DNA of 25,694 bases from the NCBI GenBank assembly GCA_027025615.1, contig JALVQM010000448.1, positions 1 through 25,694 on the forward strand. Reading direction: 5' to 3'. Shown piece by piece: positions 6,173 through 13,766 of the stretch; positions within the stretch are counted from its first letter, which is position 1; each line of letters opens with the position of its first letter. Under the pieces are notes generated by a model, which was given only the letters and a program-made list of their open reading frames with translations, searched no databases and was not told the DNA's origin. The stretch is from Desulfobacteraceae bacterium (GTDB lineage Bacteria; Desulfobacterota; Desulfobacteria; Desulfobacterales; Desulfosarcinaceae). Made by a program: the position numbers and the translations under genes.

Positions 6173-8140
6173 ATGCCTCTTGATATTCCAAGCAAAGCAA
6201 GATTCGTCCAACTTCCTGTTCCGCAAATCAATTTCGGCCTCCAGACAGCCAATATTCCGCTGGCTGGCGCCTGCCTTTTGCAAGCTTTGTCTGATGTCGG
6301 CAACCTGGATGCCAGCATTATACCTGAAAGCCTGGTCAGCTATCTGGCCGACGCCGCCCTGCTTGAGATAATATCCCGCCAAAAGCCCCAGGTTGTCTGT
6401 TTCACGGTTTACACCTGGAATATCGACCGCAGCATTTTTTTTGCCTTACGCTTGAAGGAGCTTTACGCTCCCAGGATAATCTTTGGTGGCCCAGAAATCA
6501 CGCCGGACAATCCCAAGCTCAGCAATATACCGGTCGACATTTTTGTTTGCGGAGCCGGTGAATCGGTAATTATAGACCTGTTGACTTCAGCCGGGCGAAC
6601 ATCTTCCTTCTGGATAAATGCAACTACGGTCAGGGATTTCCCTAAGCTTGCCGTCCCCTATCTTGAAATTGAGCTGGAACCCTGGATTGAAAACATTGTA
6701 CTGGTTGAATCCCAACGCGGTTGTCCCTATGGATGTCGCTATTGCTACTATGGCAAATCACTGGAAAAGGTGATGTTCAAAAAAATTTCTAAAGTATGCA
6801 AGGCAGTCACCTGGGCCCTTGAAAACCAAGTAAATGAACTCTACCTCCTGGACCCATCCCTAAATGTCAGGCCTGACCTGAAGCGCATGTTGCTGGAAAT
6901 TGCCGAATTGAACAAAAACGGCGAGCTACGCCTGATCAGCGAAATAAGGGCTGACGCTCTTGACAAAGACACCGCCCGGCTCATGGCTGAGGCCGGATTT
7001 CACTGGGTGGAAATAGGGTTGCAGAGTACCAACCCCAACGCCTTGAAAACAATGGGTCGCAAAATTGATCTGGCAAGATTTTTATCCGGAATCGAATTTC
7101 TGAAAAAATATGGAATTACACCGGCAGTCGACCTGATCCTCGGACTTCCGGGCGATGATCCTGCCGGGTTTCAAAGCTCGGTAGATTTTGTGGCCAACAA
7201 CGGCCTTGCCGACGACATCCAGATCTTTCCCTTATCTGTGCTGCCGGGTACAAGTTTCCGCAGGCATGACCAGGAATTAGGGCTTGTTTACGACCGACAT
7301 CCGCCTTATACAATCCAGCAAACCCCGGGTTTCTCTGCACATGACATAATGGCCTGCCTGGATCAGGCCGAATCCAGGCTTGGGGTAGCCTTCTATCCAC
7401 TTCCGGATCTTGATCTTTCCTGGCGTGGCAGTCTGTCCATAGACCCGGGAAAAGCCCATGACATGAAAATAAGGCTGGCCGGGCAAGAGTACATCTATAA
7501 GCTGGTTCTGGCCCGCCACGGCAATACCGCCGACCTTAAAGCCATTGCCCGATGCCTGACCCACCCATACCAGGTTCTGGTAAACTCCAGCCTGTCCTTT
7601 AATCACTTGTTGAAGGCAATTACCATTCTGACCGAAACCAATCCTTTTACGCCCCTGGAACTTGTATTTTTCGAACCTGAAAATTTCATTACCGTTGCTG
7701 AATTGCTAAAATGCTGCAAGCTGCATCGGCCTCATTACCTGGACAATGATATGCGTTTTTTGTACGATTGTCCCGGAAACAGGGCGGTTCTTTTCACACT
7801 TGTTTCAACCAAATCCGGACTTTTTTTCCACGGTCCCATGCAACGCCAGATTTTTTGGTGGCGACAGGCCAGAATGCCGACCAATACCGACCTGGATAGT
7901 CTGGAAGCGCTCGACGGACTTTTGATCGACAATCATCTTGAAAAAAGCGAACTGATCAGTTGGCAGGACAAATGGTCTAAAAAGGCGTATGACATTGCGG
8001 AAATAAGCTTTGCTGACCTGGAACTGCAAAATCGCTGGCGCAAGCTTACCGGTGCTGATGACTACTGGCTGGAACTGTTATCAGCCTGTTATTTGGCGTG
8101 TGACCCTGCCCCTTCAGGCCCGGGTCACACGCATCTTTAA
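6173..8140 (+). CDS. B12-binding-type radical SAM protein
   Basis: A 655-aa enzyme. The N-terminal part (about 1-140) has the Rossmann-like layout of a cobalamin-binding domain (VVCFTVYTWN, IIFGGPEIT), but the usual DxHxxG lower-ligand motif is not evident. The radical SAM core follows (about 170-370). C184, C188 and C191 in RGCPYGCRYCYY are the CX3CX2C ligands for the 4Fe-4S cluster that cleaves S-adenosylmethionine. FHWVEIGLQS and VDLILGLPGD are the later core motifs. The C-terminal 270 residues resemble the accessory region of DUF4080-type members, with HPPY near its start; that label is tentative. The reaction is unknown; relatives perform methylations and rearrangements. There is no clear SD, so translation is probably coupled to the 68-aa gene 9 bases upstream. 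The last codons form part of a strong hairpin. Confidence 0.85.
   Translation: MPLDIPSKARFVQLPVPQINFGLQTANIPLAGACLLQALSDVGNLDASIIPESLVSYLADAALLEIISRQKPQVVCFTVYTWNIDRSIFFALRLKELYAPRIIFGGPEITPDNPKLSNIPVDIFVCGAGESVIIDLLTSAGRTSSFWINATTVRDFPKLAVPYLEIELEPWIENIVLVESQRGCPYGCRYCYYGKSLEKVMFKKISKVCKAVTWALENQVNELYLLDPSLNVRPDLKRMLLEIAELNKNGELRLISEIRADALDKDTARLMAEAGFHWVEIGLQSTNPNALKTMGRKIDLARFLSGIEFLKKYGITPAVDLILGLPGDDPAGFQSSVDFVANNGLADDIQIFPLSVLPGTSFRRHDQELGLVYDRHPPYTIQQTPGFSAHDIMACLDQAESRLGVAFYPLPDLDLSWRGSLSIDPGKAHDMKIRLAGQEYIYKLVLARHGNTADLKAIARCLTHPYQVLVNSSLSFNHLLKAITILTETNPFTPLELVFFEPENFITVAELLKCCKLHRPHYLDNDMRFLYDCPGNRAVLFTLVSTKSGLFFHGPMQRQIFWWRQARMPTNTDLDSLEALDGLLIDNHLEKSELISWQDKWSKKAYDIAEISFADLELQNRWRKLTGADDYWLELLSACYLACDPAPSGPGHTHL
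8096..8132. terminator. 11-bp hairpin between convergent genes, likely terminator
   Basis: GCGTGTGACCC (8096-8106) pairs perfectly with GGGTCACACGC (8122-8132) around a 15-base loop, followed on the plus strand by ATCTTTAAAT. It lies in the last codons of the radical SAM gene and 9 bases beyond the stop of the convergent dehydrogenase gene. It can therefore act on both transcripts. The T-run is short, so efficiency is uncertain. Confidence 0.55.
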
Positions 8141-8141
8141 A

Positions 8142-9266
8142 TCAGAGGGGCCAGGGTTGGGGAACCGAACCGCTAAAAGTTTTGGGTAACTTGATATCAC
8201 CTGCATCCACAGCCACTTGCACCAGCCGCCGGGCTTCTTCCATGCCCATGGAATTCATCATCGCAAATGGTCCCTTGGGCCACGCAAGGGCGGTGCATAT
8301 CCCCAGCTCCAGATCTTTCATTGAAACAACTTCTTTTTCAATCAGATGGGTGGCAACCGCAAAAATGGTACCGAGCAGTCTTTCTTTTACCTTGGCGCGG
8401 GCAGAAGCATCTTCAACTACCGGTCCATCATTCAGATCCCACGGCTTTCCGCTTTCAAATTGAACCTTCAAAGCTTCCGGCATTGCAGGATATCCCATGT
8501 CCGACTTCCTGAGATATTCAGCCATGGAAACGCCTGCATGGTAACAGGTGCCCAATCCTGATCCGTTCTGGACCCACATGATACCGAATCTTACGCCAAG
8601 AGCCTCCTGTGAAATGCTTTCTAAGGAAGCCACGTTGTAACTGTCGCCGTAAAATGAATCCAGGACCATGTAGCTGGCGATAAATATGGGGTTGATGGCG
8701 AAGCCGGGAAAATCCTTAACGGTAATTGCCACCTTTCCGTTTTTCTCCGCAAAATTCATCAGGCCCTGGTATGTATCTTCATCGGTAGTCTTCTGGCGAA
8801 TGACCTCTACCAGACGGTTCACATTGGCCGGGAAAAAGTAGTGAAGGCCAGCGGTACGGGCCGGGTTGTCAACCTTGGCCATTAATTTTTCAATCAGGAA
8901 AGTTGATGTATTGCTGACCAGAATTGTATCTGTGGGGCAGGCTTCTGACAAATCCGCAAAAATCTGGATTTTGAGATCCATTTTTTCAACTGCGGCCTCA
9001 ATGACAAGGTCGCATACGGCAAGATCTTCATACTTGGTTGTACCTGATATCCGAGAAGTGATCTGGTCCATCTGGTCCTGGGTCAGCTTGCCCTTTTCCA
9101 CCCTCTTGTTAAGGGCCTTGACCACCCAGCGGTCATACATGGCTTTAACTAGTTCGTCATTCAGCTCCTTGTAAATTACCTTGTAGCCCGAGGCTGCCGC
9201 ATTCAGACCAATAGCCGCACCCATTACACCGAAACCAACGATTCCCACCGTTTTGATTTCCTTCAT
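8142..9266 (-). CDS. 3-hydroxyacyl-CoA dehydrogenase family protein
   Basis: A 374-aa NAD-dependent dehydrogenase of the 3-hydroxyacyl-CoA type, expected to oxidise a 3-hydroxyacyl-CoA to the 3-oxoacyl-CoA in beta-oxidation or aromatic degradation. The N-terminal Rossmann fold has VGIVGFGVMGAAIG. SNTSTFLIEKL is the substrate-side loop. The catalytic His and Glu fit GLHYFFPANVNRLVEVI, although the family's usual HFFNP is altered here (HYFFP, no Asn). DFPGFAINPIF marks the start of the C-terminal helical domain (about 190-330). It is longer than a typical 280-290-aa enzyme, with about 60 extra C-terminal residues. AAGGAGGGT sits 5 bases before ATG 9266. No thiolase or enoyl-CoA hydratase is adjacent, so the pathway cannot be named. 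Confidence 0.85.
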   Translation of the reverse strand: MKEIKTVGIVGFGVMGAAIGLNAAASGYKVIYKELNDELVKAMYDRWVVKALNKRVEKGKLTQDQMDQITSRISGTTKYEDLAVCDLVIEAAVEKMDLKIQIFADLSEACPTDTILVSNTSTFLIEKLMAKVDNPARTAGLHYFFPANVNRLVEVIRQKTTDEDTYQGLMNFAEKNGKVAITVKDFPGFAINPIFIASYMVLDSFYGDSYNVASLESISQEALGVRFGIMWVQNGSGLGTCYHAGVSMAEYLRKSDMGYPAMPEALKVQFESGKPWDLNDGPVVEDASARAKVKERLLGTIFAVATHLIEKEVVSMKDLELGICTALAWPKGPFAMMNSMGMEEARRLVQVAVDAGDIKLPKTFSGSVPQPWPL

Positions 9267-9577
9267 ATACCCTCCTTCGAATTATTCCATAGTTTTTTAA
9301 TTCTTTAACTTGCCAATAGCATCTGCCTGGTCTATGTGATGCTTCACGCTTTGTGAGCCGTGGATTGATCTTTCAACATACGCTGAAAAATGACTCTGTT
9401 CAAGCTATATTTTAGCTACGTTTTGGCCACTTTCAGCAAATGATCCAAGCATGAAAAGTGCGCCCGGCAACCTGCTTTGTTGAAAAATCAACCAGGACTC
9501 CGGTGGGCTATTATCTGGAAACGCCCCAAGAGGTTAAAGTTTTATTATAATTACAGAACAATAAATTCCAGCAAGTC
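9267..9577. other. 311-base divergent intergenic region
   Basis: It separates the dehydrogenase (minus) from the SPOUT methyltransferase (plus) and must hold both promoters. On the plus side a TATAAT (9546-9551) is visible without a good -35. A short inverted repeat AGCTA/TAGCT lies near 9397-9413. No gene, tRNA or strong hairpin is seen. Confidence 0.4.
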
Positions 9578-10156
9578 ATGAGCCTTAGTATCCGCCAAAT
9601 GCGAAAACAAATAAAGCTGGCCCGGATGCACGCCCTGAAGCGTTTCGAACGCCATCGGCGGGCTAACCTGCTGGCCAGTCCAGGCCATTTTGAATTCATT
9701 ATCGTCCTGGATCATCTCAAGCCTGCCTTCAACATAGGTAAAATATTCAGAAGCGCGGACGCTCTGGGAGCCCATGAAATTCAGCTGGTGGGTATTGATT
9801 TTTTCGATCCTGCACCGGCAATGGGCTCGTTCAAATGGGTGCCTGCCCGTTTCTACGATAATTTCACACAAAGCCATCACGATTTAAGCAGTCGGGGTTA
9901 CAAAATTTTTGCCCTGGATCCATCAGCCTCCCAGCGCCTTGAAGATGTGGAGTTTGCAGATAAAAGCGCCTTTGTTTTTGGACATGAAGAATTCGGCCTG
10001 AGCTTTGATCCCGGGGAATTTCCGGGCATTGAACAGATCAGGATCTCCCAGTTTGGCAAAGTTCAAAGCCTGAACGTCAGCATAGCTGCTTCAATCGTAA
10101 TGTATGAATATGTTCGCCAAAGGATCAGGTCCCAGGAACCACCTGATCCTGCCTGA
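9578..10156 (+). CDS. TrmH/SpoU-family RNA 2'-O-ribose methyltransferase
   Basis: A 192-aa SPOUT-class methyltransferase that transfers a methyl group from S-adenosylmethionine to a ribose 2'-OH in tRNA or rRNA. The three SpoU motifs are clear: motif 1 NIGKIFRSADALGAHEIQL (Asn and catalytic-type Arg), motif 2 FVFGHEEFGLS, and motif 3 QSLNVSIAASIVMYEY, which forms the SAM-binding knot. The basic N terminus (RQMRKQIKLARMHALKRFER) probably contacts RNA. The target nucleotide is unknown. No SD is seen at ATG 9578, so the start is tentative. It heads a plus-strand run with a pseudouridine synthase. Confidence 0.85.
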   Translation: MSLSIRQMRKQIKLARMHALKRFERHRRANLLASPGHFEFIIVLDHLKPAFNIGKIFRSADALGAHEIQLVGIDFFDPAPAMGSFKWVPARFYDNFTQSHHDLSSRGYKIFALDPSASQRLEDVEFADKSAFVFGHEEFGLSFDPGEFPGIEQIRISQFGKVQSLNVSIAASIVMYEYVRQRIRSQEPPDPA

Positions 10157-10229
10157 ATGAAAGTACAAATGGAACATCTTGACGGTGGGCACCGCATTCG
10201 GCAGGCACTTTAGCCAGGCAACTTTGGCC

Positions 10230-11102
10230 ATGAATAAAAGAACAATCGTCAAACTCAGGGTGCCGGCGGGCCGGATTCAAATCGCATCCAGCTTCTTGGC
10301 CAGCGCATCCGGTCTTTCCAAAATCAAGGTAAAGCGGGCCATGATCAAGGGAGCAGCTTGGCTCCGGAGAGCAGGCCGCCGTCCTATGCGCCGGATAAGA
10401 AGAGCTACCATGAAACTTTACCCAGGAGACCTGGCAGCTATTTATTACGATCCTGCCATCCTGGAACGCTCCGTGCCCGGAGCCGTTAATATTTTCGATC
10501 CAGGTGCCTACAGCATCTGGGACAAGCCACCCGGAATGCTGAGCCAGGGAACCCTGTTCGGTGATCACTGCGCGCTTGTTCGTTTTGCCGAAACACGTAC
10601 CCGGCCAAACCGTCCGGTCTTTCTTGTGCATCGCATCGATCGTGAGGCATCGGGACTGATCATCCTGGCACACGATAAAAACATGGCTGCGATTTTCTCG
10701 AAAGCCTTTGCAAGGGGTACAATCGAGAAAACTTACCAGGTAACTGTAACCGGTAATGTGGATAAAAACCTGGGACCTTCCGGGGCAATAGAGCTGCCAT
10801 TGGATGGCAAAACAGCTCAAACCGAGTTTCAAATACTGGAATACGACCGGGACCTTGACCGCACCCGCCTGCAAATAAAGCTGCTGACCGGAAGACGCCA
10901 TCAAATTCGAAGACACTTTAATAAGGTGGGCCATCCTGTTGTAGGTGATCCTCTTTACGGACGTGACAACAAGGCACACGGAATGCGCCTCAGGGCCAGC
11001 GGCCTGAAATTCAGTTGTCCATTAAATGGTAACCTGCTTTCTTTTGAGCAAACCCAAATACCGGATTATCCACCATGGGTTCAAAACGAAGCATCCAGGT
11101 AG
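10230..11102 (+). CDS. RluA-family pseudouridine synthase
   Basis: An RNA pseudouridine synthase of about 290 aa. The N-terminal third is a basic S4-like RNA-binding region (repeated Arg in GRRPMRRIRRAT, then YPGDLAAIYYDP). The catalytic domain follows, with VHRIDREASGLIILA carrying the catalytic Asp (residue 137), then EKTYQVTVTG, LTGRRHQIRRHFNKVGHPVVGDPLYG and a final strand, all typical of the RluA branch. The substrate (23S rRNA or tRNA position) cannot be told. I chose ATG 10230; a TTG at 10179 extends the frame by 17 residues, and neither has a good SD. The 3' end overlaps the next gene by 28 bases. Confidence 0.85.
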   Translation: MNKRTIVKLRVPAGRIQIASSFLASASGLSKIKVKRAMIKGAAWLRRAGRRPMRRIRRATMKLYPGDLAAIYYDPAILERSVPGAVNIFDPGAYSIWDKPPGMLSQGTLFGDHCALVRFAETRTRPNRPVFLVHRIDREASGLIILAHDKNMAAIFSKAFARGTIEKTYQVTVTGNVDKNLGPSGAIELPLDGKTAQTEFQILEYDRDLDRTRLQIKLLTGRRHQIRRHFNKVGHPVVGDPLYGRDNKAHGMRLRASGLKFSCPLNGNLLSFEQTQIPDYPPWVQNEASR

Positions 11103-12253
11103 CTGTTATAGGTGGTGGACCGGCCGGATCAACAGCAGCTAGGGCTCTGGCGTCCCAAGGGCTGGAAGTAACCCTGTTTGAACGGAAAAGCTTTCCGCGC
11201 TACAAGCTTTGCGCGGGCCTGCTGACTGCCAAAACGATCCGCTGTCTGAAACGTGACCTCGATCTGGACCCAGATCTATTGGAAAATCATGGAATAATCT
11301 ATCACCGGCTCAGCGGTTTTCGAATATACCATAAGCGCCGGCTTGTAGCCAGCGGCAGGCTTGAAACCCCTTTCCGTCTAACCGACCGCCGGAGATACGA
11401 TGCCCTGCTGCTTGACATGGCTGCGGCCAGCGGTGTCCGGGTACTGACCTGCCGGGATATTACAGAAATTGATCCTGAAGCAGGCATGGTTACGACCGCC
11501 TCCGGAAAAAATTTCCACGCTCAAATCATTATCGGTGCCGATGGCGTTTGGAGCAAAGCCAGGGCCGCCCTTTTGCAAGCTCAAAAAATCCCGCCCGGTA
11601 AATGGCATCGAAACCTGGCGATGGCAATTGAGGCCAGGGCACCTGGATTCGGCCTCAGTCCGGTACCCTCACACGCAGAGCTTTACTTTGGCTACCTGCC
11701 CCGGGGGTACGGCTGGTCGTTTCCGTCCTTCCGGCAGCGTTTGGTGGGAATCTGCGGCCTGGGGAAAAAGTGTTACAAAATGCTTGGGTCAAAATTCAGG
11801 AAAATGCTTGCCGATCTGCAGTTTGCCCCAGGCCAGGCCACCACCCTCGGCGCCTGGCCCCTGCCTTATGGGAACTACCTGGCACGGCCATGGCATGGTC
11901 GTATCCTATTGGTTGGAGACGCCTGCGGGCTGGCGGACCCCCTGCTTGGAGAAGGTATATATTACGCCCACCGCAGTTCAATCCTGGCCGCCGAAGCAGT
12001 TATTGCCGCCAAATCGCAGTATGAAACGGCGGGCCCAGTTTACCAGGACCTGTTAAATGGCGAAATCCTATCCCAGATGCGCTGGATAAAATTTACCAGG
12101 AATCTGTTTTTCGGACTCGGCCGGCTCGGCCCGAAGGCATTGTCCAGCCTGATGAGCCGCCATGGGATCTTGGTTCAAAGAGCAATCCAGGGCCAGATCC
12201 CCTTTCGGTCCTTGCTCAAAAAAGTGATTACAGGCAACTACCTGCCCGGCTGA
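11075..12253 (+). CDS. Geranylgeranyl-reductase-family FAD-dependent oxidoreductase
   Basis: A 392-aa flavoprotein of the geranylgeranyl reductase family (PHBH-like fold), which saturates isoprenoid chains or reduces related lipophilic substrates. It has the dinucleotide fold VAVIGGGPAGSTAARALA (residues 9-26), the family's FERKSFPRYKLCAGLL stretch with its Cys, the second FAD contact IIGADGVWSKAR, and GDACGLADPLLGEGIYYA from residue 281. The C-terminal 90 residues are basic and hydrophobic and could touch the membrane. In anaerobes such enzymes often act on quinone or lipid side chains; the substrate here is unknown. The ATG at 11075 lies inside the pseudouridine synthase gene (28-base overlap) with no SD, so translational coupling is likely. 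Confidence 0.8.
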   Translation: MGSKRSIQVAVIGGGPAGSTAARALASQGLEVTLFERKSFPRYKLCAGLLTAKTIRCLKRDLDLDPDLLENHGIIYHRLSGFRIYHKRRLVASGRLETPFRLTDRRRYDALLLDMAAASGVRVLTCRDITEIDPEAGMVTTASGKNFHAQIIIGADGVWSKARAALLQAQKIPPGKWHRNLAMAIEARAPGFGLSPVPSHAELYFGYLPRGYGWSFPSFRQRLVGICGLGKKCYKMLGSKFRKMLADLQFAPGQATTLGAWPLPYGNYLARPWHGRILLVGDACGLADPLLGEGIYYAHRSSILAAEAVIAAKSQYETAGPVYQDLLNGEILSQMRWIKFTRNLFFGLGRLGPKALSSLMSRHGILVQRAIQGQIPFRSLLKKVITGNYLPG

Positions 12254-12271
12254 CTATGGACGCAAAGCAGC

Positions 12272-13006
12272 TCAGAGGACAATACCCAGAGCTTCAAGCT
12301 CCTGCTCAGCAATTTCTGCCCATCCTTTGTTTGCACGCGGATTGGCAGGGCTTGGATGGCTGATCTTGCCGACTACAACATTCATTCCGTTTACAACTTC
12401 AAGCACACGCTGATAGGCAAAATTGCCTATACCGACAACAAATTCCGGTTCCAGGTGCTTCAACCACTGTGCAAGAGTCTGGTCACAGATTTCCATCAGC
12501 GGCCTGCGCATGGCCATGGGCAGCTTGTCAAGGGCCAAGTTGCGCCCTGACTGGTCAAGGAACATCAGGGGACAATAGTTTAGCACGAAAAAACGACTGA
12601 AAAAAACAGAAGCACTGGCATATCTTTCACGGGCCCAGGACCAAAGTCGTTTGCCGCTTACCTCCCTCCTGTGACATTCCAGGCCTAGAACCGGTTTTTT
12701 GGGATGCAGCCCGCTGGGTTTCTCCAGGCGTGGATCTATTTTCATCCACCGGGCTACGGCCTCAACTTCGCCGAATGGCACACCGGTCTGAGCCATGCCC
12801 CAGGGACCGGGATTCATCCCCACCAGGACAACCTGCTTGGGACCCTGGCCATACCTGCGCCAATAGGTGTCAAATCCCCGGCGAGCATATTCAAGGGGGT
12901 TATATACATATGCCACCGGAGGACCGAATTTCAAGGCACCCATTTTCGTCAGCATGCTTTTGATCAGGATATCTTCGAAAAATAAGTTCATAAGAGCTGC
13001 CAGCAT
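12272..13006 (-). CDS. SMUG1-family uracil-DNA glycosylase
   Basis: A 244-aa base-excision repair enzyme that removes uracil (and oxidised pyrimidines in some members) from DNA. Motif 1 is GMNPGPWGMAQTGVPFG (from residue 63), with the SMUG1-specific Met-Asn. Motif 2 is HPSPANPRANKGW (from 217), with the catalytic-loop His. VYNPLEYAR (34-42) is the conserved N-terminal helix end. The open frame extends back to 13264, but that part overlaps the lipoprotein gene and does not resemble SMUG1. I start at ATG 13006, one base after the lipoprotein stop, which gives the usual length. There is no SD, so coupling to the lipoprotein gene is likely. A MutM gene lies about 760 bases from the lipoprotein start. 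Confidence 0.9.
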   Translation of the reverse strand: MLAALMNLFFEDILIKSMLTKMGALKFGPPVAYVYNPLEYARRGFDTYWRRYGQGPKQVVLVGMNPGPWGMAQTGVPFGEVEAVARWMKIDPRLEKPSGLHPKKPVLGLECHRREVSGKRLWSWARERYASASVFFSRFFVLNYCPLMFLDQSGRNLALDKLPMAMRRPLMEICDQTLAQWLKHLEPEFVVGIGNFAYQRVLEVVNGMNVVVGKISHPSPANPRANKGWAEIAEQELEALGIVL

Positions 13007-13007
13007 G

Positions 13008-13346
13008 TCAACTTGGATTTTCAAAAAAGATATAATTTGTTGAATAGTCGGAAAATTCGAAATATAATTCTTTTTCACCCGGATCTTTTTTGAAATTGAA
13101 GTTTTCATCCAAAACGCCATATCCAAAACGGTATGGTCGCGGTACTTTCTCATCTGTACCATAGGCCGTCGACACTTTATCAATCTCGATAAAACGCCTA
13201 ACCAGCTTCTGACCTGCATAAATCTCAAGCACCCCGTTTGTTCCTGTCCAGTTTTGAATGGCACGGCCGATCTTGTTCTGACTTTCCTGGGTACATCCAG
13301 TTGCCAGAAATACTACTGCTATTAAAATCCAGATCATGATTCTCAT
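13008..13346 (-). CDS. Small predicted lipoprotein
   Basis: A 112-aa protein with an N-terminal hydrophobic signal and a lipobox (VVFLATGC, Cys18), so it should be lipid-modified and anchored in the envelope after cleavage. The mature part is polar and Tyr/Phe-rich, with VLEIYAGQKLVRRFIEIDKV and a C-terminal ELYFEFSDYSTNYIFFE strand-rich end. No family was recognised. AAGGAGAT stands before ATG 13346. Its stop is one base before the SMUG1 start, so the two form a unit despite no obvious functional tie. Confidence 0.75.
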   Translation of the reverse strand: MRIMIWILIAVVFLATGCTQESQNKIGRAIQNWTGTNGVLEIYAGQKLVRRFIEIDKVSTAYGTDEKVPRPYRFGYGVLDENFNFKKDPGEKELYFEFSDYSTNYIFFENPS

Positions 13347-13369
13347 AAATCATCTCCTTTTCCTGTTTA

Positions 13370-13385
13370 TGGCACTGCTTTTGCT
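13370..13385 (+). promoter_or_regulatory. Consensus sigma-54 promoter of the DUF6794-like gene
   Basis: TGGCAC-N5-TTGCT with GG at 13371-13372 and GC at 13383-13384, exactly 10 bases apart. All conserved -24/-12 positions match. The start would be near 13396, giving a leader of about 59 bases before ATG 13455 that contains the 13404-13438 hairpins. An inverted repeat TTTATC/GATAAA at 13176-13193, about 200 bp upstream, is a possible but unproven activator site. Confidence 0.75.
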
Positions 13386-13403
13386 TTAATATATTTCAAA
13401 ACC

Positions 13404-13438
13404 CGGGCAACAGCCCTTTACCGGGCAAAACTTGCCCG
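13404..13438 (+). promoter_or_regulatory. Alternative hairpins in the leader
   Basis: CGGGCAA occurs at 13404-13410 and 13422-13428, and its complement TTGCCCG at 13432-13438. The second copy forms a tight hairpin with a 3-base loop; the first copy can pair with the same arm, or form GGGC/GCCC locally. The arm ends 2 bases before the SD (AGAAGG, 13441-13446), so pairing choice could affect translation. No T-run follows, so it is not a terminator. Confidence 0.4.
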
Positions 13439-13454
13439 AAAGAAGGTGATTTGT

Positions 13455-13766
13455 ATGATGTCCAGTGACAAAAAATATTCACTGCCCAAAACAGTCGATC
13501 AAGCAGCCGAGCTGCTGATATCCGATCTTCTTATTGAGCACCTGCACGCCATTACATCATTGTCCGAATCAGACTTCCAAAAGCTTTGCAAAGCCGTCGC
13601 GCCATATATTATTGACGATTTTCAACTGTATACAGGCAACGATGCCCTTCTTTTTGACTGCTTTTGCCAGTCCGGAACCAACAACCCCATCGACCCGGTT
13701 ACCATTATCCTGTCCAGCCTGCGAAAAAAAATTACCGAGCTGGATGACATATTCATCGTGGAATAG
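13455..13766 (+). CDS. DUF6794-like standalone domain protein
   Basis: A 103-aa acidic soluble protein. LPKTVDQAAELLISDL, then YIIDDFQLYTGNDALLFDC and a final amphipathic helix, match the layout of DUF6794-type domains. They also align with the C-terminal 95 residues of the protein at 15686-16501 (shared TVxQAxExL, LYxGNxxLxxxC, IIxxL). The function is unknown. ATG 13455 is chosen because AGAAGG lies 8 bases upstream; GTG 13446 overlaps that SD. It is transcribed from a consensus sigma-54 promoter. Its TAG stop directly abuts the stop of mutM on the other strand with no base between. Confidence 0.7.
   Translation: MMSSDKKYSLPKTVDQAAELLISDLLIEHLHAITSLSESDFQKLCKAVAPYIIDDFQLYTGNDALLFDCFCQSGTNNPIDPVTIILSSLRKKITELDDIFIVE

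Noticed and set aside
10125..10979. 284-codon minus-strand frame
   Set aside because: Antisense shadow of the pseudouridine synthase gene; composition and motifs support only the plus strand.
13007..13264. N-terminal extension of SMUG1 by 86 codons
   Set aside because: Fully overlaps the lipoprotein gene in another frame and does not resemble SMUG1; ATG 13006 gives the usual family length.
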